From Ferruginibacter sp. (GTDB taxonomy: Bacteria; Bacteroidota; Bacteroidia; Chitinophagales; Chitinophagaceae), in assembly GCA_018057635.1 (NCBI GenBank), contig JAGPDJ010000130.1:1-6850 (forward strand): 6,850 nucleotides of DNA, in the 5' to 3' direction. Of this stretch, positions 1-6,431 are shown piece by piece. Each line of letters opens with the position of its first letter. Position 1 is the first letter of the stretch. Position numbers and translations under genes: made by a program. A model generated the notes under the pieces. It ran no database searches, had not been told where the DNA came from, and saw nothing but the letters and a program-made list of their open reading frames with translations.

Positions 1-1
1 G

Positions 2-1288
2 TTCTTACCTTCAGGCGGGATAATAATAAATGATACAATCAACATAACCATTGGTGATTATAATGCACGCAATTTAAGCGCTGATCAATACCGCAATATT
101 GGTTTTGAAGCCCGCTACCTGGGTGACTATAAGATTGGCCGTCTCAACAATACTTTCTCAACCGGTATAAGGTTGTACAAAGGGAATACATACCGGTATG
201 TGGCAGACGGGAAAGGAAGTACAGGCATGGATTATGATATGTCTGTTACTGGCGGCACCTGGACCCGTGACATTGATTTTGAAAGTAAAAATGCAGCCGT
301 TTTTATTGAAAATATTTTCCGGTTCTACAATTCAAAGCTTCTTGTCATACCGGGAATCAGGTATGAATACATCACCGCAAAGGTATCAGGCATAAATGGT
401 TACAGTGCCGGCAACCCGGTTTTACTGCAACCACAACAACGTGGCCGCAGCTTCTTACTGGCAGGCATAGGTGCAGAATATCACCTGGGTAAAAAAACAG
501 AAATCTATGCAAATATTTCCCAGGCATACCGCCCGGTGCAATTTGCCGATCTTACAACGCCTCCTACAACTGATTCTGTTGACCAGGACCTTAAAGACGC
601 CAAAGGATATAACCTGGATATTGGATACCGGGGAAAAATAAGCAATTACCTGGTATTTGATATCAGTGGATATTACATGAGTTATGATAACCGTATTGGC
701 ACCATAGCACAGCAAAGATCTAATGGCAGTTTCTATAATTACCGCACCAATATTGGCAACAGCTTTAGCCGTGGCTTTGAAGGAATGATAGAAATAAACC
801 CCGCAAAAGCATTTTTAAAAAATAACAGCCTGGGAGATATTAGCCTGTTTGTTTCCTATTCTTACACTAATGCCATCTATGGCAATATGGTGCAGGTATC
901 TAAAAACAGCAGCAACCAACTGGTTGAAACTAATTTGAAAGACAAAAAAGTAGAAAATGCTCCTGAAAATATTATCAGGACCGGTTTGAGCTATTACTAT
1001 AAAGGACTGATCATAACCGGACAAATGAGTTATGTGGATGAAACTTTTTCAGATGCAAATAATACAGTAAAACCAACTGCAAATGGGCAAAATGGTTTGA
1101 TACCATCATACCGCGTAATTGATTTCACCGCATCTTATACATTATACAAATTCATTAATATAAAAACAGGGATCAATAATTTACTTGACAAAGCATATTT
1201 TACACGCAGGAGCGGAGGCTATCCCGGACCGGGTGTTTTACCGGCAGATGGAAGAAGTTTCTTTTTAAGTATTGGAGCTAAATTCTAG
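2..1288 (+). CDS. TonB-dependent outer-membrane receptor, FecA-like (C-terminal part)
   Basis: C-terminal part of an outer-membrane beta-barrel receptor that takes up a ferric chelate or similar ligand using TonB/ExbBD energy. The frame is open from base 2 to the TAG at 1286, giving about 428 visible residues; the TTG at 173 is an internal Leu codon, not a start. The plug domain, TonB box and signal peptide lie upstream of the window. Evidence for the family: alternating aromatic/polar barrel strands, a RNIGFEARYL-type strand, the NISQAYRPVQFADLT segment, and a C-terminal block with NNLLDKAYFTRR, GYPGPGVLPADGRSFF and a final Phe, the usual Bam-recognised beta-signal. The GYPGPG...DGRSF ending matches, from memory, FecA (ferric dicitrate) homologues of Bacteroidota, but the substrate cannot be read from the barrel alone. 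No SusD-like partner or FecIR regulator follows. Family confident, substrate uncertain. Confidence 0.9.
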   Translation, partial: FLPSGGIIINDTINITIGDYNARNLSADQYRNIGFEARYLGDYKIGRLNNTFSTGIRLYKGNTYRYVADGKGSTGMDYDMSVTGGTWTRDIDFESKNAAVFIENIFRFYNSKLLVIPGIRYEYITAKVSGINGYSAGNPVLLQPQQRGRSFLLAGIGAEYHLGKKTEIYANISQAYRPVQFADLTTPPTTDSVDQDLKDAKGYNLDIGYRGKISNYLVFDISGYYMSYDNRIGTIAQQRSNGSFYNYRTNIGNSFSRGFEGMIEINPAKAFLKNNSLGDISLFVSYSYTNAIYGNMVQVSKNSSNQLVETNLKDKKVENAPENIIRTGLSYYYKGLIITGQMSYVDETFSDANNTVKPTANGQNGLIPSYRVIDFTASYTLYKFINIKTGINNLLDKAYFTRRSGGYPGPGVLPADGRSFFLSIGAKF

Positions 1289-1291
1289 ATG

Positions 1292-1338
1292 AAAAAAAAC
1301 AGCCTTAGATTATTTTATTCATACCAAGGCTGTCTTTG
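1292..1338. terminator. Hairpin after the receptor gene, strongest as a minus-strand terminator
   Basis: ACAGCCTT at 1299-1306 pairs with AAGGCTGT at 1326-1333 (8 bp, 19-nt loop). On the + strand it follows the receptor stop by 10 nt but is followed only by a weak CTTTGA, so it is a poor terminator for the receptor. Read on the minus strand the same stem runs straight into eight T residues (the A run 1292-1299), a textbook intrinsic terminator. It may be bidirectional. The T-tract polarity is seen directly; function is inferred. Confidence 0.55.
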
Positions 1339-1470
1339 AAGTGTTTGTGTAATTTATTCATCAAGTTATTATAACCGATAATAAGTTTTTTCTTTGTGGA
1401 TTTTTCATGGTCACAAACATCAGGAAATTAAAACGGGACGATTTTTATATAGATATCAGATAAAAACGGC

Positions 1471-1512
1471 AAAAAAAAATTTAAAAGAACGGGAGTAAGA
1501 GTACCCCCGTTC
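1471..1512 (-). terminator. Intrinsic terminator on the minus strand
   Basis: GAACGGG at 1487-1493 pairs with CCCGTTC at 1506-1512 (7 bp). After a 1x1 mismatch the stem continues with GTA/TAC (1495-1497 with 1502-1504) closed by a 4-nt loop. On the minus strand the stem is followed by TTTT, AAA and then nine T residues (A-rich tract 1471-1486 on +). On the + strand there is no T-tract after the stem, so polarity is clear. No annotated minus-strand gene precedes it, which is why a short transcript from the sigma-54-like promoter at 1714-1729 is proposed. Confidence 0.6.
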
Positions 1513-1631
1513 ACCCTAATAAAACCCTAAACCAGCAAAACATTTACCACAATTTCTTGCTAACGCTGAGCTTAATTTCTTATATATAGTTCAAAATCAT
1601 GGTTGTAGATAGGATATATTGAATAACATTC

Positions 1632-1668
1632 CTTTTTTCCCGGCATTGTGCCCGGTTGAAGAAAAAAG
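1632..1668. other. Imperfect long hairpin
   Basis: The core pairs 1640-1645 with 1649-1655 (CCGGCA against TGCCCGG with one bulged C at 1653, loop TTG). After a small internal loop the arms C-TTTTTT (1632-1638) and AAAAAA-G (1662-1668) pair again, giving about 14 base pairs in total. It lies inside the proposed minus-strand transcript, starting about 35 nt after its predicted 5' end. It could be an RNA structural element or a weak bidirectional terminator. Confidence 0.5.
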
Positions 1669-1713
1669 TGTTTTTCATAAATATTTGTAAGATTTCAGAT
1701 TTCAGTTATTGTA

Positions 1714-1729
1714 TGCCAATATTGTGCCA
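1714..1729 (-). promoter_or_regulatory. Sigma-54 (RpoN) -24/-12-like promoter
   Basis: The minus strand reads TGGCACAATATTGGCA. Against the RpoN consensus TGGCAC-N5-TTGCA, 10 of 11 defined bases match, and the invariant GG and GC doublets have the required 10-nt spacing. The predicted start is near 1702, on a tandem GATTTCA repeat (1691-1704). The + strand here lies about 100 nt upstream of the ileS promoter, so the two units diverge. The core CAATATTG is self-complementary, so a protein operator is an alternative reading. No enhancer-binding-protein gene is in the window. Confidence 0.5.
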
Positions 1730-1829
1730 GCGATTTAAAATGTGGATAAATCCGTAAATTTTAACATTCAGGACGCTTTAAATCCTCTTTCCAACCTATT
1801 TCCTTCGAATTTTCCAATAGTAATTTCAG

Positions 1830-1837
1830 TAACTTTG
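1830..1837 (+). promoter_or_regulatory. Bacteroidota-type -7 element for ileS
   Basis: TAACTTTG matches the TAnnTTTG -7 consensus of the Bacteroidota primary sigma factor exactly and is followed by GCAGCC, a common start context. Initiation would be near 1841-1844, leaving a leader of about 35 nt before the ileS ATG. The -33 TTTG element is not clear; TTCG at 1804-1807 is the nearest candidate. No T-box-like leader or Shine-Dalgarno is visible. Confidence 0.6.
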
Positions 1838-1878
1838 CAGCCTTATTTTTTCTACTAAAAGCTCCGGGAATAACCGTT

Positions 1879-4800
1879 ATGTCAGCCAGATACAATGAAT
1901 ATCAGCAACTTAATTTACCAGCCATCAGCCAGGATGTATTGGATATTTGGATAAAATCTGAAGCTTTTAAAAAAAGCATTACCCTGCGGGAAGGAAATGA
2001 GGCATTTGTATTTTATGAAGGCCCACCAAGCGCCAATGGTATGCCTGGTATTCATCATGTGATTTCTCGTACCCTTAAAGACCTTGTTTGCCGCTATAAA
2101 ACCATGCAGGGATTCCAGGTAAAACGCAAAGGTGGCTGGGATACACATGGATTGCCCATAGAACTGGGTGTTGAAAAAGAACTGGGAATTACCAAGGAAG
2201 ATATCGGGAAGTCCATTTCTGTAGAAGATTACAACAAAAAGTGCCGGGAAGTGGTGATGCGTTTCAAAGACAAATGGGATGAGATCACCAAAAAAATGGG
2301 CTATTGGGTTGACCTGGATAACCCTTATGTGACTTTTGAGAACAATTATATAGAATCACTCTGGTGGTGCCTGAGCGAATTGTACAAAAAGGGATATCTC
2401 TACGAAAGTGTAAGCATACAGCCTTATTCGCCTGCAGCAGGAACCGGATTGTCATCACATGAACTAAACCAGCCTGGAACGTATAAAGATGTGAAAGATA
2501 CCAGTGCGGTAGTGATGTTTAAAGCTGTTGTTCCTGATATTGAAACAGGGTCAAAAAATTTACCCATTGTAAAACTTGTGGAAGCGCTTTTCAGGGATGG
2601 TGGAAATAAAGCCATGTCAATGGAAATTTTCTTCATGGCCTGGACCACTACTCCGTGGACACTCCCATCAAATCTTGGCTTAACGGTAGGGCCAAACATA
2701 GATTATGTGTTGGTAAAAACTTTTAATCCGTATACACATTTACCAAATAATGTGATCCTTGCCAAAGCACTGGTTTCAAAATATTTTAAGGCAGAAGCAG
2801 AAAATATTGATTTCGAAAATTACAAGGAAGGAGATAAAATAATACCCTGGAAGATACTGGCCGAATTTAAAGGCAAAGACATGGAAGGTATCCGGTACGA
2901 ACAACTCATACCATCAGAAGCGGGTTCTTTAGATAATATACAGGAATTAACTCCCGGCGCAGATCCGTTCAGGGTGATCTTGGGCGACTTTGTTACCACA
3001 GAAGATGGAACCGGAATCGTGCACACTGCCCCGGCCTTTGGTGCAGACGATTTCCGTGTTGGACAAAAAAATAACCTGGGTATTCTTATTTTGGTTGACA
3101 AACAGGGGAAATTCATCGACGGTGTGGGTGAATTCAGTGGCCGTTATGTAAAAAATTACAAAGATGATCCGGCTTATGTAGATGTAAATGTTGATATATC
3201 TGTAAAACTAAAAAAAGAGAACCGTGCTTTTAAGGTTGAAAAATATGAACACAATTACCCGCATTGCTGGCGTACCGATAAACCCATCATTTATTATCCG
3301 CTGGATGCCTGGTTCATTAAAACAACGGCTGTAAAAGACAGGATGGTGGAACTGAATAAGACCATCAACTGGAAACCAGCCTCAACCGGCACGGGAAGAT
3401 TTGGCAACTGGCTGGAAAATGTGGTTGACTGGAACCTGAGCCGCAGCCGGTATTGGGGAACACCGCTTCCCATCTGGAAAACCGAAGATGGAGATGAACA
3501 AAAATGTATCGGGTCAATTGAAGAACTGAATACCGAAATAAGAAAAGCAGCATCTGTATTGGGTGCAGCAATCAACACGGATTACCTGCATAACGGTATA
3601 CTCGACTTACACAAACCGTATGTAGACGATATAATACTTGTTAGCAACAGCGGTAAACCAATGAAGCGCATCCCCGACCTGATTGACGTTTGGTTCGACA
3701 GCGGTGCCATGCCTTATGCACAATGGCATTTCCCCTTTGAAAACAAAGAAATCTTTGCACAGAACTTTCCGGCAGATTTTATTGCCGAAGGAGTTGACCA
3801 GACCAGGGGTTGGTTTTATACCCTGCATGCATTAGGTTCTCTATTAAAAGAATCTGTAGAAGAAGTTTTGAAGAAAGATGGGCTTTGGGAAGGTTCTAAA
3901 ATGAATGGCCCCGGCTTTAAAGCCGGGGAAACTCAAGCCGGCGTTGCCTATAAAACAGTTGTAAGCAACGGCCTGGTTTTAGACAAAGCCGGAAACAAAA
4001 TGAGCAAAAGGCTGGGTAATGTTGTTGATCCGTTCAACACCATCAATACCTATGGAGCCGATGCTACACGCTGGTACCTGATCACCAATGCATCTCCCTG
4101 GGATAGTTTAAAATTTGACGAAGAGGGCATCAAAGAAGTGCAACGGAAATTCTTTGGTACGCTGTACAATACATATCAATTCTTTGTTTTGTATGCCAAT
4201 GTAGACGGATTCTCATTCAGCGAAAAATACATTCCTGTAAAAGAAAGGCCCGAGATTGACCAGTGGATTTTGTCATCTTTGAACAGCCTTATAAAAAATG
4301 CCACCCTGAATTTTGACGCGTATGAACCTACACAGGCAGGAAGGGCAATTGAAGAATTTGTTGATTCCCATTTGAGTAACTGGTATGTAAGGCTTTGCCG
4401 CCGCCGCTTCTGGAAAGGTGAATATGAACATGATAAGATATCAGCTTACCAGACTTTATACGAATGCCTGGAAACATTGAGCAGGTTGATAGCTCCGGTT
4501 GCGCCTTTCTTTGCAGACTGGCTGTTCAATAACCTGAATAAGGTTACCAACCGGTTTACAGAAACATCTGTGCACCATGTATTGTATCCAACTGCAAATG
4601 ATGTGGTTATAGATATTCCGTTGGAAAAAAGAATGCAACTGGCACAGGATACCTCTTCCCTGATATTGTCTTTGCGAAAAAAAGTAAATATCAAAGTAAG
4701 GCAGCCTTTACAAAAAGTGTTCATCCCGGCTATGGACAATGAAATGGCTGGTGATATCATGTTGGTAGAAGATATTATAAAAGCAGAAACCAATATTAAG

Positions 4801-5373
4801 GAAATAGAGATATTGAAAGCTGATAATGATTTTATCCGCAAAAAGGCAAAAGCCAATTTTAAAACGCTGGGTAAAAAATTAGGTGCTAAAATGAAATGGG
4901 CTGCCGGAGAAATTGAAAAATTCGACAACACGATGATCGAAAAAGTGCAATCAGGCCCGTATATATTAAATACTGAACAGGTAGCTGCCGGAGAAGAACC
5001 TATAGAAATTACAGCCGATGACCTTGAAATAATAACTGATGAGATTCCGGGTTACGAAATTGCCGGAAAAGGATCGCTTACAGTGGCACTTGACATAACC
5101 ATTACTGAAAAACTTCAAAATGAAGGAAATGCCCGGGAATTTATAAACAGGGTACAAAATATCCGTAAAGACAGCAATTTTGAACTCACCGACCGGATAG
5201 ATGTAACCGTTAATGAAAATGAGGCCCTGCAACCTTCTTTAATTCAATTTAAAGACTATATTTGCCGCGAAATTTTGGCGGATTCGCTTGAATTTGTGCC
5301 CCTTTTAAGCAGTGGAACACAAATTGAGGTGAATGATTCAACTTTAACAGTAAACGTATTAAAAAAAAGCTAG
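1879..5373 (+). CDS. ileS: Isoleucyl-tRNA synthetase, type 2 (IleRS2) with GxHH signature
   Basis: Charges tRNA-Ile with isoleucine in the cytoplasm. At 1164 aa it is longer than E. coli IleRS (about 940 aa) and fits the eukaryote-like type 2 form. Visible in order: nucleotide-binding motif as SANGMPGIHH (residues 51-60), so HxGH is replaced by GIHH; GWDTHGLP (86-93); CP1 editing domain with TTTPWT (256-261) and GTGIVHTAPAFGADDF (377-392, D390/D391); WNLSRSRYWGTP (518-529); DVWFDSG (603-609); GVDQTRGWF (638-646); KMSKR (707-711); anticodon-binding helical domain with NWYVRLCRRRFW (834-845) and VRQPL (940-944); a type-2 C-terminal extension, without the zinc-cysteine cluster of type 1 enzymes, to 1164. 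Odd: about 32 extra residues (657-688) just before KMSKR, holding a perfect 20-bp palindrome. The ATG at 1879 fits the conserved N-terminus; tandem TAG stops end the gene. The next gene starts 4 bp downstream. Confidence 0.97.
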   Translation: MSARYNEYQQLNLPAISQDVLDIWIKSEAFKKSITLREGNEAFVFYEGPPSANGMPGIHHVISRTLKDLVCRYKTMQGFQVKRKGGWDTHGLPIELGVEKELGITKEDIGKSISVEDYNKKCREVVMRFKDKWDEITKKMGYWVDLDNPYVTFENNYIESLWWCLSELYKKGYLYESVSIQPYSPAAGTGLSSHELNQPGTYKDVKDTSAVVMFKAVVPDIETGSKNLPIVKLVEALFRDGGNKAMSMEIFFMAWTTTPWTLPSNLGLTVGPNIDYVLVKTFNPYTHLPNNVILAKALVSKYFKAEAENIDFENYKEGDKIIPWKILAEFKGKDMEGIRYEQLIPSEAGSLDNIQELTPGADPFRVILGDFVTTEDGTGIVHTAPAFGADDFRVGQKNNLGILILVDKQGKFIDGVGEFSGRYVKNYKDDPAYVDVNVDISVKLKKENRAFKVEKYEHNYPHCWRTDKPIIYYPLDAWFIKTTAVKDRMVELNKTINWKPASTGTGRFGNWLENVVDWNLSRSRYWGTPLPIWKTEDGDEQKCIGSIEELNTEIRKAASVLGAAINTDYLHNGILDLHKPYVDDIILVSNSGKPMKRIPDLIDVWFDSGAMPYAQWHFPFENKEIFAQNFPADFIAEGVDQTRGWFYTLHALGSLLKESVEEVLKKDGLWEGSKMNGPGFKAGETQAGVAYKTVVSNGLVLDKAGNKMSKRLGNVVDPFNTINTYGADATRWYLITNASPWDSLKFDEEGIKEVQRKFFGTLYNTYQFFVLYANVDGFSFSEKYIPVKERPEIDQWILSSLNSLIKNATLNFDAYEPTQAGRAIEEFVDSHLSNWYVRLCRRRFWKGEYEHDKISAYQTLYECLETLSRLIAPVAPFFADWLFNNLNKVTNRFTETSVHHVLYPTANDVVIDIPLEKRMQLAQDTSSLILSLRKKVNIKVRQPLQKVFIPAMDNEMAGDIMLVEDIIKAETNIKEIEILKADNDFIRKKAKANFKTLGKKLGAKMKWAAGEIEKFDNTMIEKVQSGPYILNTEQVAAGEEPIEITADDLEIITDEIPGYEIAGKGSLTVALDITITEKLQNEGNAREFINRVQNIRKDSNFELTDRIDVTVNENEALQPSLIQFKDYICREILADSLEFVPLLSSGTQIEVNDSTLTVNVLKKS
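3847..3942 (+). other. In-frame insertion in ileS near the KMSKR loop
   Basis: In IleRS homologues that I recall, the strand TLHAL is followed within a few residues by the VA(Y/F)K-VVSNGLVLD segment leading to KMSKR. Here about 32 residues (657-688, from KESVEEVLKK to TQAG) sit between them. The first part looks like a charged amphipathic helix, the second is Gly/Pro/Ala-rich and is encoded over the palindrome at 3909-3928. The frame stays open and all catalytic motifs are intact, so the enzyme is probably active with a surface loop here. The exact borders need an alignment. Confidence 0.6.
3909..3928. repeat. Perfect 20-bp palindrome inside ileS
   Basis: CCCCGGCTTTAAAGCCGGGG is fully self-complementary, GC-rich at its ends, and contrasts with the AT-leaning surroundings. 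It is translated as GPGFKAG within the extra loop of IleRS. The form resembles REP-type or Rickettsia RPE-type palindromic elements that can insert in frame; only one copy is present in this window, so its repeat status is inferred. Confidence 0.75.
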
Positions 5374-5377
5374 TAGT

Positions 5378-6328
5378 ATGGCAACTAAAAAGAAAGCAGT
5401 AAAACCTGCAGCAAAAAAGCCGGCTCCTAAAAAAGCTGTTCCTGTAAAAAAGCAGGCAAAACCTGTTGCAAAAAATGTAGCTAAACCTGCAGCAAAAAAG
5501 CCGGTTACCAAAGCTTCCAAACCAGCTGTTAAAGCGAAATCAATTGCTAAAGCAACACCTGTTGCCAAAAAACCTGCAGCAAAACCTGTAGTAAAACAAA
5601 AGGTGAAACCAGTTGTTATTGCTAAACCGGTTGCTAAAAAACCTGTTGCAAAGCCTATTCAAAAACCTGTTGCTAAAAAGCCGGTAATAGCACCAATTCC
5701 GGTACAAAAACCTATGACAAAAAAAACAGAAGAAAAACAACCAGCCGTTAAAGCGGTCAAACAACCACCGGCAAAAGCTCCGGCTATTGTTAAAGTAGTT
5801 TCTAAACCAACTATGGCCACAAACACCAAAGACATTAAAGTTACACCGGCGAAACCGGTAGTACTTCCTAAGATCAACACCAAAACATCCAGGAAATATC
5901 AGCCTGATTTTACAAAATCAGTGTTGGATCAACCTAAAAATGATCCGGGAGCTCCAATTGTACGGTACAATGATGCTGATCTGAAGGAATTCAGGGACCT
6001 GATAAACCGCAAGCTGGATGCTGCAAAAAAAGAATTGAATTATCTCCAGGGACTCATTACCCGCAAAGACGAAATGGGTGGTGATGAAAGCGATAACCGT
6101 TACATGACCATGGAAGATGGCAGCTTAAGTATGGAAAGGGAACAATTAAGCCAGATGGCCAGCCGCCAGATCACTTTCATTGATCACCTGGAAAAAGCCC
6201 TGATGCGCATTGAAAATAAAACCTATGGTATCTGCCGCGTTACAGGAAAACTGATAGACAAAGCAAGGTTAAGGGCTGTTCCACATGCCACATTGAGCAT
6301 AGAAGCTAAAATGGGAATTACTAAATAA
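5378..6328 (+). CDS. DksA/TraR-like protein with degenerate zinc finger and Lys/Pro/Ala-rich tail
   Basis: Probable RNA-polymerase-binding regulator of the DksA/TraR type; 316 aa, against about 125-150 aa for the bare domain. Residues 1 to about 170 are low-complexity, basic and histone-H1-like, with many KKP, AKP and VAKKP steps. Residues about 197-316 form the domain: helix DLKEFRDLINRKL, an acidic coiled-coil tip (KDEMGGDESDNRY), a return helix, then YGICRVTGKLIDKARLRAVPHATLSIEAK. The canonical C-x2-C-x17-C-x2-C spacing is preserved but the positions are C286, T289, S307, A310, so zinc binding is not expected. From memory this CRVTGK...TLSIEAK form is usual in Bacteroidota. The ATG lies 4 bp after the ileS stop, so co-transcription is very likely; a strong terminator follows. 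lspA, which I recall after this gene in many relatives, is absent. The tail could bind nucleic acid; function inferred. Confidence 0.88.
   Translation: MATKKKAVKPAAKKPAPKKAVPVKKQAKPVAKNVAKPAAKKPVTKASKPAVKAKSIAKATPVAKKPAAKPVVKQKVKPVVIAKPVAKKPVAKPIQKPVAKKPVIAPIPVQKPMTKKTEEKQPAVKAVKQPPAKAPAIVKVVSKPTMATNTKDIKVTPAKPVVLPKINTKTSRKYQPDFTKSVLDQPKNDPGAPIVRYNDADLKEFRDLINRKLDAAKKELNYLQGLITRKDEMGGDESDNRYMTMEDGSLSMEREQLSQMASRQITFIDHLEKALMRIENKTYGICRVTGKLIDKARLRAVPHATLSIEAKMGITK
5402..5504 (+). repeat. Repeated segment encoding KPAAKKP in the basic tail
   Basis: A 22-nt stretch at 5402-5423 recurs exactly at 5483-5504, both encoding KPAAKKP in the same frame, with looser AAACCTGTTGC-type copies spread to about 5680. 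The exact nucleotide identity suggests that the tail grew partly by slippage or duplication rather than only by selection on composition. Confidence 0.65.
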
Positions 6329-6348
6329 TAAATAAATCATTAATTTAT

Positions 6349-6384
6349 AATGGAGAATGGCGGAAGCTGTTCTCCATTTTTTTT
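6349..6384 (+). terminator. Intrinsic terminator of the ileS-dksA-like unit
   Basis: AATGGAGAA (6349-6357) pairs with TTCTCCATT (6370-6378), 9 bp with a 12-nt loop, and runs into eight T residues (6377-6384). It starts about 20 nt after the dksA-like stop codon and separates that unit from the VOC gene. Confidence 0.88.
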
Positions 6385-6404
6385 CAAGGAATAATCACAT
6401 AGAC

Positions 6405-6412
6405 TAATTTTA
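6405..6412 (+). promoter_or_regulatory. Possible -7 element for the VOC gene
   Basis: TAATTTTA matches TAnnTTTG at all defined bases but the last and lies 20 nt before the ATG, directly after the upstream terminator. No good -33 element was found, so this is tentative. Confidence 0.35.
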
Positions 6413-6431
6413 CATAACAAAACAAACAGCC

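Larger units (their letters stand above)
1471..1702 (-). ncRNA. Putative short minus-strand transcript (sRNA or tiny mRNA)
   Basis: Inferred from its boundaries: a sigma-54-like promoter at 1714-1729 predicts a start near 1702, and a GC-stem hairpin with T-tract ends transcription near 1471, giving about 230 nt. Inside lies an imperfect hairpin at 1632-1668. The only sizeable frame is a 32-codon one (ATG 1678-1676, TAA 1582-1580, starting MKNTFFFNRAQC), with no clear ribosome binding site and no family I recognise, so a regulatory RNA is as likely as a small peptide. No known RNA family (6S, tmRNA, SRP, RNase P) was recognised. The transcript is antisense to nothing annotated and diverges from ileS. 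Hypothesis from sequence alone. Confidence 0.35.
1289..1878. other. 590-bp gap without a long gene, rich in hairpins
   Basis: Between the receptor stop and the ileS start no reading frame reaches 60 codons. The stretch is AT-rich. From left to right it holds a hairpin with an 8-A run on its left (1292-1333), two overlapping tiny minus-strand frames (1305-1420), a GC-stemmed hairpin with a long A-rich left flank (1471-1512), an imperfect long hairpin (1632-1668), a tandem GATTTCA repeat (1691-1704), a sigma-54-like motif on the minus strand (1714-1729), and the ileS promoter (about 1830). The polarity of the A/T tracts points to a minus-strand transcript, described separately. Confidence 0.7.

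Noticed and set aside
173..175. TTG as the start codon of the receptor gene
   Set aside because: The frame is open without a stop back to base 2, and the upstream residues continue the FecA-like barrel, so TTG is an internal Leu codon.
1299..1333. Strong + strand terminator for the receptor gene
   Set aside because: The stem is good but the + strand lacks a T-tract after it; the T-tract lies on the minus-strand side, so it is listed as mainly a minus-strand terminator.
1744..1753. GGATAAATCC inverted repeat as an enhancer-binding-protein site for the sigma-54-like promoter
   Set aside because: Only 4-bp arms, a single copy, and very close to the -24 element; too weak to call.
1838..1878. 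T-box or other riboswitch ahead of ileS
   Set aside because: The leader after the -7 element is only about 35 nt, with no specifier stem or T-box sequence.
4446..4931. 161-codon minus-strand frame inside ileS
   Set aside because: It lies wholly opposite conserved IleRS anticodon-binding and C-terminal sequence, has no recognisable domain, and is explained by codon bias on the coding strand.
5402..5680. Short repeats as a CRISPR array
   Set aside because: The repeats are coding, in frame, irregularly spaced and without unique spacers; no cas gene is near.
5359..5883. Minus-strand frames rich in Phe, Ala and Gly opposite the dksA-like gene
   Set aside because: They are the antisense reading of the Lys/Pro/Ala-rich tail; their composition mirrors the repeat and no promoter or conserved domain supports them.
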